From the NCBI GenBank assembly GCA_942492115.1, contig CALODL010000033.1:434001-498000 (forward strand): a stretch of 64,000 nucleotides of DNA. Direction: 5' to 3'. Source of the stretch: CALODL01 sp942492115. Its GTDB lineage: Bacteria > Planctomycetota > Phycisphaerae > UBA1845 > CAIVHJ01. Position numbers and translations under genes: made by a program. Below the pieces are notes generated by a model that had not been told where the DNA came from, did not search any database, and saw only the letters and a program-made list of their open reading frames with translations. Of this stretch, positions 26,164 through 33,416 are shown piece after piece. Numbering within the stretch: position 1 is the stretch's first letter; every line of letters begins with the position of its first letter.

Positions 26164-29100
26164 ATGAAGCGGACCGCACCTACATTGTTTCGACTGACTG
26201 TTGCACTGGGCTTTCTTGTTGGACCTGTGGTGCTGACGGAAAGGGTACTCAGTACGCCACGTCCGGAACCTGAACCCGGTCCTGTGGCCAGAGACATGTG
26301 CGATGCGGACACTGATTGTGATCAGTCGGACTTGTGCGCACCCCAGACGTGCATTCGAGGTCGCTGTGCATCGCACCCGATCGATTGCAACGATAACAAC
26401 GATTGTACGGTCGACACATGCGTAGACGGCGTGTGTGATCACACCATAGACAACCCGTGCGACAGCGACACCGATTGCGACGACGGTGATGCGTGCAGCG
26501 TCAACATCTGTACGCCAGATGGCTGCTGTGCGAGCGTGCCGGTCGACTGTGATGACGGGAATGCCTGTACGACCGACGGCTGTGACCCGGCAACGGGCTG
26601 CACGAATGATGCAGATTGCTCCACCGACGTGGATTGCGCGGACAATGACGCCTGCACGTCCAACACGTGCACGGCGGATGGCTGCTGCGAGAGTACGCCG
26701 GTCGACTGCGACGATGGTGATGCGTGCACGACCGACAGCTGTGACCCGGCCACCGGGTGCGCCCACGCCCCGGTCGACTGCGACGACGGGGATGCGTGTA
26801 CGAACGACGGCTGTGATCCGGCTTCGGGTTGTACGTACGACGCCGTGGATTGTGCCGACGACAACGATTGCACGACCGACAGCTGCGATCCGGCCTCGGG
26901 GTGCGCCAACGTGCCGGACTGCACGTCCGACGACGACTGCGCTGACGGTGACGCCTGCACGACCAACACGTGCTCTTCAACGGGCTGCTGCGAGAGTGCG
27001 CCGGTCGACTGTGATGACGGTGACGCCTGCACGACCGACAGCTGCGACTCGGCCTCCGGGTGTGCCCACGCCCCGGTCGACTGCGACGACAGTGACGCCT
27101 GTACGAACGATGGCTGTGATCCGGCATCCGGTTGCACGAACGACCCCGTCGACTGTGATGACGACAATGCCTGTACGACCGATGCGTGTGACCCGGCGAC
27201 GGGTTGCACGAATGATGCAGATTGCTCCACCGACGTGGATTGCGCGGACGATGACGCCTGCACGTCCAACACGTGCACGGCGGATGGCTGCTGCGAGAGT
27301 ACGCCGGTCGACTGCGATGATGGTGATGCGTGCACGACCGACAGCTGTGACCCGGCCACCGGGTGCGCCCACGCCCCGGTCGACTGCGACGACGGTGACG
27401 CCTGTACGGACGATGGCTGTGATCCGGCTTCGGGGTGTACGCATGACGCCGTGGATTGTGCCGACGACAACGATTGCACGACCGACAGCTGCGATCCGGA
27501 CTCGGGGTGCGCCAACGTGCCGGACTGCACGTCCGACGACGACTGCGCTGACGGAGACGCCTGCACGACCAACACGTGCTCTGCATTGGGTTGCTGCGAG
27601 AGTGCGCCGGTCGACTGTGATGACGGTGACGCCTGCACGACCGACAGCTGCGACTCGGCCTCCGGGTGTGCCCACGCCCCGGTCGACTGCGACGACAGTG
27701 ACGCCTGTACGAACGATGGCTGTGATCCGGCATCCGGTTGCACGAACGACCCCGTCGACTGTGATGACGACAATGCCTGTACGACCGATGGGTGTGACCC
27801 GGCGACGGGTTGCACGAATGATGCAGATTGCTCCACCGACGTGGATTGCGCGGACGATGACGCCTGCACGTCCAACACGTGCACGGCGAATGGCTGCTGC
27901 GAGAGTACGCCGGTCGACTGCGATGATGGTAATGCGTGCACGACCGACAGCTGTGACCCGGCCACCGGGTGCGCCCACGCCCCGGTCGACTGCGACGACG
28001 GTGACGCCTGTACGGACGATGGCTGTGATCCGGCTTCGGGGTGTACGCATGACGCCGTGGATTGTGCCGACGACAACGATTGCACGACCGACAGCTGCGA
28101 TCCGGACTCGGGGTGCGCCAACGTGCCGGACTGCACGTCCGACGACGACTGCGCTGACGGTGACGCCTGCACGACCAACACGTGCTCTACAACGGGTTGC
28201 TGCGAGAGTGCGCCGGTCGACTGTGATGACGGTGACGCCTGCACGACCGACAGCTGCGACTCGGCCTCCGGGTGTGCCCACGCCCCGGTCGACTGCGACG
28301 ACGGGGATGCGTGTACGAACGATGGCTGTGATCCGGCTTCCGGTTGCACGAACGACCCCGTCGACTGTGATGACGACAATGCCTGTACGACCGATGCGTG
28401 TGACCCGGCGACGGGTTGCACGAATGATGCAGATTGCTCCACCGACGTGGATTGCGCGGACGATGACGCCTGCACGTCCAACACGTGCACGGCGGATGGC
28501 TGCTGCGAGAGTACGCCGGTCGACTGCGATGATGGTGATGCGTGCACGACCGACAGCTGTGACCCGGCCACCGGGTGCGCCCACGCCCCGGTCGACTGCG
28601 ACGACGGTGACGCCTGTACGGACGATGGCTGTGATCCGGCTTCGGGGTGTACGCATGACGCCGTGGATTGTGTCGACGACAACGATTGCACATCCGACAG
28701 CTGCGATCCGGACTCGGGGTGCGCCAACGTGCCGGACTGCACGTCCGACGCGGACTGCGATGACGGTGACGCCTGCACGACCAATACGTGCTCTGCAACG
28801 GGTTGCTGCGAGAGTGCGCCGGTCGATTGCGATGACGGTGACGCCTGCACGACCGATAGTTGTGACTCGGCCTCGGGTTGTGCGCATGATCCTGTTGATT
28901 GTGACGACGGGGACCCGTGCACCGCTGACGATTGCGATCCCGCGTCCGGCTGTACCCACGATCCCTTAGGCAATTCATGTGATTCGGACACTGATTGCGA
29001 TGACCTGGACGCCTGCACGGCAAACACATGCTCTGCGGACGGCTGTTGCCAGACCGGCCCCGTCGACTGTGACGACGGTGACGCGTGCACGACCGACAGC

Positions 29101-30987
29101 TGCGATCCGGCCTCCGGGTGTGTGCATGAATCCATCGATTGTGATGATGGCGACGCGTGTACCTCGGACGGCTGCGACCCGGCGTCCGGCTGTACACACG
29201 ATGCCGTCGAGTGCAACGATGACAACGATTGCACTGCCGACAGCTGCGATCCGGCATCCGGGTGCGTTCATGTTCCGGGTTGCACGTCCGACGACGACTG
29301 CGCTGACGGTGATGCGTGTACGACCAACACCTGCTCGGCAGCCGGTTGTTGCGAGAGCGCGCCGGTCGATTGCGACGACGGAGACGCGTGCACGACTGAC
29401 ACGTGTGACTCCGCGTCGGGGTGCGCTCATACGCCCGTCGACTGCGACGATGGTGATGCCTGTACCACAGACGGATGTGACCCGGCGTCCGGTTGTACAT
29501 ACGATGCCGTCGATTGCAGCGATAACAACGATTGCACCGCTGACAGCTGCGATCCTGCATCCGGTTGCGTCCATGTTCCGGGTTGCACGTCCGACGACGA
29601 TTGCGCTGACGGTGATGCGTGTACGACCAACACCTGCTCGGCAGCCGGTTGTTGCGAGAGCGCGCCGGTCGATTGCGACGACGGTGACGCGTGTACGACT
29701 GACACGTGTGACTCCGCGTCGGGGTGCGCTCATACGCCCGTCGACTGCGACGACGGCGATCCGTGTACCGTCGATAGTTGCGATCCAGCCACAGGATGCG
29801 TGAATGATCCTACGCGCAATTCCTGTGATTCGGACACGGATTGTGATGACGGTGACGCGTGCACCACAAACACCTGTGCAACCGATGGCTGCTGTGAGAC
29901 CGGCCCGGTGGACTGCGATGACCAGGATGCGTGTACGAATGACAGTTGTGACCCGATATCCGGATGCGCCCATGATCCCGTGGACTGTGATGATGGCGAT
30001 GCATGCACGACCGACAGTTGCGATCCGGCGTCCGGTTGCGCACACGGCCCCGTCGACTGCGATGACGACAACGCGTGCACGACCGACAGTTGCGATCCCG
30101 CATCCGGCTGTTCTCATGTTCCAGACTGCACGTCTGACGACGAATGTGATGATGGTGACGCCTGTACGACCAACACGTGTTCTACAACAGGGTGCTGTGA
30201 AAGCGCGCCGGTCGACTGCGACGACGGTGACGCGTGCACGACCGACAGTTGCGATGCGGCGTCCGGCTGCGCCCATGAACCGCTGGACTGCGACGATGGA
30301 GATGCGTGTACGAGCGACAGCTGCGATGCGGAATCGGGCTGTGCCTATGAGCCCGTCGATTGCGACGACGGTGATGAATGCACGGCCGACAGTTGCGATT
30401 CCAGGTCCGGCTGCGTCAACGAGGAAATCGAGGGTTGCGGCGAAACCGGAGGCGAGGGCTGCACGCCAGGGTACTGGCAGAACATCGCTCAGCACGGCTG
30501 CGAGTGGACAGCCGCCGGATTGGAGCCCGATGATGTGTTCTCCGAGACACCTCCTGGATGTGCCGGGGATGATTCGGTCGATTGCCTGGCTGACGTCTTC
30601 CCGGTCTGTGACGCCCTGCCTGTCGCCGGCGACAATGGTACAGCTCCGTGTACGCTTGGCGACGTCGTGACGCTGACCGGAGGCACTCTCAACATCCTGG
30701 GTAAGCACACGGTGGCAGCCCTGCTTGACGCACGGAATCCGAACGTGGACTACTGCCTGACTGAGGCAGAGATCATCAGCATGTTCAATGAGGCCGTCGC
30801 GTCAGGATCCAAGGCGATGGAAGAGCTGAAGAATGAGCTGGCCGCCTGCAACGAAGCGGGCTGCCCGCTGAACAACTGCAACCAGTCCGAGCTCCAGCGT
30901 CCGCGGTCCCGCAGACAGTCGAAGGAGCCGCAGGACAACAACGCCAACCTGCCAGGGATTCCCGTGAGCGGGAAGAACGGTGGCTGA
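26164..30987 (+). CDS. giant secreted Cys/Asp-rich CTDC-type repeat protein
   Basis: This is a 1607-residue protein; the ATG at 26164 has GGAGG at ideal spacing and begins a signal peptide (TLFRLTVALGFLVGPVVL). From about residue 45 to 1420 it consists of 24-residue units of the type DCDDGDACTTDSCDPASGCxxxPV interspersed with 14 units of 29 residues that contain GCC (CTSDDDCADGDACTTNTCSxxGCCESAPV). One 29-residue plus three 24-residue units form a 101-residue module. Each unit has about four Cys and many Asp, implying disulfides and possibly Ca2+ binding. The unit strongly resembles the 24-residue Cys-rich repeats of Dictyostelium extracellular matrix proteins EcmA/EcmB. The C-terminal domain begins GCTPGYWQN, a motif seen in other secreted proteins. 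Four near-identical 606-bp DNA copies lie inside. It is probably a cell-surface or matrix fibre. Confidence 0.88.
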   Translation: MKRTAPTLFRLTVALGFLVGPVVLTERVLSTPRPEPEPGPVARDMCDADTDCDQSDLCAPQTCIRGRCASHPIDCNDNNDCTVDTCVDGVCDHTIDNPCDSDTDCDDGDACSVNICTPDGCCASVPVDCDDGNACTTDGCDPATGCTNDADCSTDVDCADNDACTSNTCTADGCCESTPVDCDDGDACTTDSCDPATGCAHAPVDCDDGDACTNDGCDPASGCTYDAVDCADDNDCTTDSCDPASGCANVPDCTSDDDCADGDACTTNTCSSTGCCESAPVDCDDGDACTTDSCDSASGCAHAPVDCDDSDACTNDGCDPASGCTNDPVDCDDDNACTTDACDPATGCTNDADCSTDVDCADDDACTSNTCTADGCCESTPVDCDDGDACTTDSCDPATGCAHAPVDCDDGDACTDDGCDPASGCTHDAVDCADDNDCTTDSCDPDSGCANVPDCTSDDDCADGDACTTNTCSALGCCESAPVDCDDGDACTTDSCDSASGCAHAPVDCDDSDACTNDGCDPASGCTNDPVDCDDDNACTTDGCDPATGCTNDADCSTDVDCADDDACTSNTCTANGCCESTPVDCDDGNACTTDSCDPATGCAHAPVDCDDGDACTDDGCDPASGCTHDAVDCADDNDCTTDSCDPDSGCANVPDCTSDDDCADGDACTTNTCSTTGCCESAPVDCDDGDACTTDSCDSASGCAHAPVDCDDGDACTNDGCDPASGCTNDPVDCDDDNACTTDACDPATGCTNDADCSTDVDCADDDACTSNTCTADGCCESTPVDCDDGDACTTDSCDPATGCAHAPVDCDDGDACTDDGCDPASGCTHDAVDCVDDNDCTSDSCDPDSGCANVPDCTSDADCDDGDACTTNTCSATGCCESAPVDCDDGDACTTDSCDSASGCAHDPVDCDDGDPCTADDCDPASGCTHDPLGNSCDSDTDCDDLDACTANTCSADGCCQTGPVDCDDGDACTTDSCDPASGCVHESIDCDDGDACTSDGCDPASGCTHDAVECNDDNDCTADSCDPASGCVHVPGCTSDDDCADGDACTTNTCSAAGCCESAPVDCDDGDACTTDTCDSASGCAHTPVDCDDGDACTTDGCDPASGCTYDAVDCSDNNDCTADSCDPASGCVHVPGCTSDDDCADGDACTTNTCSAAGCCESAPVDCDDGDACTTDTCDSASGCAHTPVDCDDGDPCTVDSCDPATGCVNDPTRNSCDSDTDCDDGDACTTNTCATDGCCETGPVDCDDQDACTNDSCDPISGCAHDPVDCDDGDACTTDSCDPASGCAHGPVDCDDDNACTTDSCDPASGCSHVPDCTSDDECDDGDACTTNTCSTTGCCESAPVDCDDGDACTTDSCDAASGCAHEPLDCDDGDACTSDSCDAESGCAYEPVDCDDGDECTADSCDSRSGCVNEEIEGCGETGGEGCTPGYWQNIAQHGCEWTAAGLEPDDVFSETPPGCAGDDSVDCLADVFPVCDALPVAGDNGTAPCTLGDVVTLTGGTLNILGKHTVAALLDARNPNVDYCLTEAEIISMFNEAVASGSKAMEELKNELAACNEAGCPLNNCNQSELQRPRSRRQSKEPQDNNANLPGIPVSGKNGG
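26611..28890 (+). repeat. tandem 606-bp repeats inside the giant repeat gene
   Basis: Copies begin at 26611, 27217, 27823 and 28429, exactly 606 bases apart; the fourth loses similarity near 28890. Each encodes 202 residues, i.e. two related 101-residue halves. Copies two and three differ at only a handful of bases by eye. A further duplication with the half period of 303 bases occurs at 29281 and 29584. The exact periodicity and high identity point to recent expansion by unequal recombination or slippage, and the copy number may vary between strains or be mis-assembled. Confidence 0.93.
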
Positions 30988-31325
30988 GTGGCAACCGCAA
31001 TGACGCCGCGAGCGTAATCGGTTTCACGTAGATGCCATCAGGGCAGGCCCTCTCCGGGCCTGCCCTTTTTTCGTTTCTTCAGCACAATCTGTGGCAGACT
31101 TTCGGGGCCATCAATCACGCACCTGGGGACTTGCCTCAGCCAACACTCACCCACGAATTCTGCTGAGGAGGCTTGTTTTCTACCTCCCAGCAGAACCTTC
31201 TTCTGTTGCAGATACGCGCTGCAACTCAGTTCTGGATGATACGCATCCCGAGGGCATCACAGGGAAACGACGGTCGACCGGTGGGTGGCGGGACGCCTCA
31301 CGCAGACGTGCCGGTAACCGGTGGG
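30988..31325. other. intergenic stretch between convergent genes
   Basis: About 340 bases between two convergent genes. It holds the terminator at 31041-31071 near its left end; to the right of this I see no gene, repeat or RNA. Confidence 0.6.
31041..31071 (+). terminator. Rho-independent terminator of the giant repeat gene
   Basis: A perfect 10-bp GC-rich stem (GGGCAGGCCC and its complement) with loop TCTCC is followed by six T residues. It lies 54 bases after the stop codon. Confidence 0.92.
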
Positions 31326-31832
31326 TCAATCGAGTGGGACGACGCGTCCGTCATTCATTGAATCGGGGAAGAAACAGCCCTCGACCTCGGTGCGCTCGAC
31401 GTCGGCCTGGCGGGCTTCGGAGAAGAAGACGTAATGTTTCACGCGCGAACGGAAGTTCCACACGTATGAGGCGAACTCGGCGGTGCCGTAGCACCAGTAG
31501 GATGTGGTCTTGCCCGTTGCACTGGACTCTTCGCAACGGTCCACGATGACCTCGCCCTCAAGCTGGTCACCGATCCGTTTCGTACACGCACGAATGACCT
31601 CGTCCTCGAAGGATGCGCCGGCACCGGCACCGTCGTCTTCAGCGGAATCATCGTTGCCGGCCTGGCGCCGCGGGCTGTGGGCCTCAGCGACATCATCGGG
31701 ATGCGTACCTGAGTTTTCCCAGGCAACGCGTTTGTCGACTGCAACGGCGCGAACCCCGAGAATGGCGGCCAGGAAGATGACCGAAATGCCAGCCCACACG
31801 ATCCACTCATTGTGTTTCCAGTTCACGGCCAT
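31326..31832 (-). CDS. single-span membrane protein, unknown
   Basis: This is a 168-residue protein. From the ATG at 31832 it begins MAVNWKHNEWIVWAGISVIFLAAILGVRAVAV, an N-terminal membrane anchor, followed by an acidic disordered linker (DDVAEAHSPRRQAGNDDSAEDDGAGAG) and a ~100-residue soluble domain with three Cys (ACTKRIGDQ, DRCEESS, YWCYGTAEFASYVWNFRSRVKHYVFFSEA). The domain is unrecognised. A GTG 13 codons upstream would lengthen it. It is divergent from the zinc-ribbon gene at 31910. Confidence 0.6.
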   Translation of the reverse strand: MAVNWKHNEWIVWAGISVIFLAAILGVRAVAVDKRVAWENSGTHPDDVAEAHSPRRQAGNDDSAEDDGAGAGASFEDEVIRACTKRIGDQLEGEVIVDRCEESSATGKTTSYWCYGTAEFASYVWNFRSRVKHYVFFSEARQADVERTEVEGCFFPDSMNDGRVVPLD

Positions 31833-31909
31833 GGATATTGTGGAGTATACTCCGACAGGACGGCTCTTCACAGCGCTTCGACAACAGCCTCTCTTGACGG
31901 GCAGCTCAC

Positions 31910-32401
31910 ATGGTACAACGCGTTGTCAGCATCACACATATTGCATTGCTCGTGGTGATGATCGCGCTGTTCGGGATCAGCCTCGTCGGCATCCAGGCTT
32001 TCCAGGCGTGGACGCCGCGGGCACAAGCCGTTCGCAGTATCGCTGTGATCAACGGTTCGCTCCACTATGGCTCCTTCGTGTCGGGTGGTACCGGAGGGCT
32101 ATCCTGGTACGTCGGACCTGCCGAGCATATGCGCGATTTCCCGTGGAGCTGGCGGCCCACATGGCGGCGGTCGGGCTTTTTCGGCTACGTCCACGTGCAG
32201 GTTCCATTAATGTGGATGGTCGTGCCCATCGGGATGTCGTGGGTGCTGGCCCGCGTGCTGCGCCGGCGCGTTCGGGCGCATTATCGGGCGGCCGGGCTTT
32301 GCCCGCAGTGTCGCTACGATCTACGCGGATCGCAAAGTACCTGCCCGGAGTGTGGCTTGACGATCGATGGCACGCATTCCCTGAGGTGCTCACCCGGCTA
32401 A
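31910..32401 (+). CDS. membrane protein with C-terminal zinc ribbon (CPQCRYDLRG)
   Basis: This is a 163-residue protein: an N-terminal helix (ISLVGIQAFQ region preceded by LLVVMIALFG), a middle soluble part, a second helix (PLMWMVVPIGMSWVLARVL) and then LCPQCRYDLRGSQSTCPECGLTID. The CPxCxYDLRG...CPECG ribbon is very frequent in planctomycete membrane proteins (recalled, not searched) and supports the taxonomic placement. No function is known. The next gene, 16 bases on, encodes a second protein of the same type. Confidence 0.75.
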   Translation: MVQRVVSITHIALLVVMIALFGISLVGIQAFQAWTPRAQAVRSIAVINGSLHYGSFVSGGTGGLSWYVGPAEHMRDFPWSWRPTWRRSGFFGYVHVQVPLMWMVVPIGMSWVLARVLRRRVRAHYRAAGLCPQCRYDLRGSQSTCPECGLTIDGTHSLRCSPG

Positions 32402-32416
32402 CCCGGAAACCGGATC

Positions 32417-32665
32417 ATGCATGAGGCTTTGTCCATTATTATGCTCTTTGGACTCGTCGTCGTCGGCACACTGGCGACGATCGTGGCGTGGGTCATGCTC
32501 GCCTGGGTGATCGCGTGGTGCTTCAGCGAGGAACCGGTGATCTCATGCGGACGGGCATTGCGCGGCCAGTTATGCCTGGCATGTGGCTACGATCTGCGGG
32601 CGTCAGGAGAACGTTGCCCTGAGTGCGGGTGTTTCGTTCAACCGGCGCCGAAACGTACGACTTGA
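32417..32665 (+). CDS. small membrane protein with zinc ribbon (CLACGYDLRA)
   Basis: This is an 82-residue protein: one long hydrophobic helix (LSIIMLFGLVVVGTLATIVAWVMLAWVIAWCF) and a C-terminal ribbon LCLACGYDLRASGERCPECGCFV. It appears to be a shortened relative of the upstream protein and is probably co-transcribed with it. Its 3' end overlaps the convergent DUF190 gene by about 28 bases. Confidence 0.7.
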   Translation: MHEALSIIMLFGLVVVGTLATIVAWVMLAWVIAWCFSEEPVISCGRALRGQLCLACGYDLRASGERCPECGCFVQPAPKRTT

Positions 32666-32969
32666 ACCTTCTCGAGTGTGATCAACCGTCCATCCATCAT
32701 GGGTTCGATGACTGTCAGCAGGCGATCGATGTTGGCGCGACTCTCGACAATTTCGAGGACCAGCGGCAGGTTGTTGCTGAGTTGAAGAAACCTGGTCGTA
32801 TGCACACCGCTGGGGCCGTAACCGAGTGAGCCGCGCAGAACCGTTGCCCCCCCAGTTCGAGGTCTCGGGCGTGTTGGACGATACGTTCGTACAGCGGATG
32901 TCCTTCCGAACGATCACCTTCGTCCAGATAGATGCGCAACAACATGGCATCGGACGTGGTCATGATCAT
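32638..32969 (-). pseudogene. DUF190 protein, frameshifted in a C7 run
   Basis: The first part (ATG 32969, MIMTTSDAMLLRIYLDEGDRSEGHPLYERIVQHARDLELGG) and the second part (ATVLRGSLGYGPSGVHTTRFLQLSNNLPLVLEIVESRANIDRLLTVIEPMMDG) are in different frames. They would join if the run of seven C residues (plus strand) at about 32847-32853 had eight. The joined ~110-residue protein matches DUF190, a PII-like family typically encoded next to crcB, as here, where the start overlaps the crcB stop (ATGA). A homopolymer location makes a sequencing error likely; slippage-based on/off switching is the interesting alternative. Confidence 0.75.
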
Positions 32970-33349
32970 GCTCCGTAGATGCGTACGCCGACGCTGTAGC
33001 CGAACCACACGGCGGTCAGACCGACGAGCACGCTGCCCGCAGCGTTGACCACAGCTGCGGTCATACGGCCGTCGATCAGCAAGTTGAAGTTGTCGAGACT
33101 GAACGTGGAGAATGTCGTGAAGCTCCCGAGCAGGCCAACCATGATTCCCAGCCGCACGGCCTCGGAGGTCATCTGGGGGGAGCTGAAGTAGGCCGCAAGG
33201 AACCCGATGACCAGGGACCCGAGCGCATTGACGACGAACGTGCCGTAGGGAAAGCCCAGGGTGGCATGGGACTGAATCCACATGCCGAGGACGTAGCGCA
33301 GCAGGGCCCCGATCGAACCGCCTGCCGCAATCATGACGACTTTCATCAT
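32966..33349 (-). CDS. crcB: fluoride channel CrcB/FluC
   Basis: This is a 127-residue, four-helix protein that exports fluoride passively as a dual-topology dimer. Signatures are GGSIGALLRYVLG, GTFVVNALGSLVIGF with the conserved Asn, and GLLGSFTTFSTFSLDN. It overlaps the downstream DUF190 gene by four bases. I looked for a fluoride riboswitch (crcB motif) in the ~70 bases before the start and saw none. The neighbouring ClC gene is divergent and shares this short intergenic region. Confidence 0.92.
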   Translation of the reverse strand: MMKVVMIAAGGSIGALLRYVLGMWIQSHATLGFPYGTFVVNALGSLVIGFLAAYFSSPQMTSEAVRLGIMVGLLGSFTTFSTFSLDNFNLLIDGRMTAAVVNAAGSVLVGLTAVWFGYSVGVRIYGA

Positions 33350-33416
33350 CTGGTCTCGCTGCCTTGCTTATGCGGCCCACATTCTATACAAGTCGGCCCG
33401 GTTCTTACACTTTCCG

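Noticed and set aside
26611..28890. CRISPR-like regular spacing
   Set aside because: The periods are 606, 303 and about 72 bases of coding repeats, with no short direct repeats separated by unique spacers and no cas genes.
26439..29234. A 931-codon open frame antisense to the giant repeat gene (and a long second plus-strand frame)
   Set aside because: These frames exist only because the repeat units lack stop codons in those registers; the translations are monotonous (Ser-Gln or Arg-Thr rich) and have no start signal.
32715..33380. A 221-codon minus-strand frame across crcB and DUF190
   Set aside because: It covers crcB in the wrong register; only its last third coincides with the true start of DUF190.
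33350..33416. Fluoride riboswitch between crcB and the ClC gene
   Set aside because: The conserved GGNGAUGG...UCGCC core of the crcB motif is not seen on either strand.
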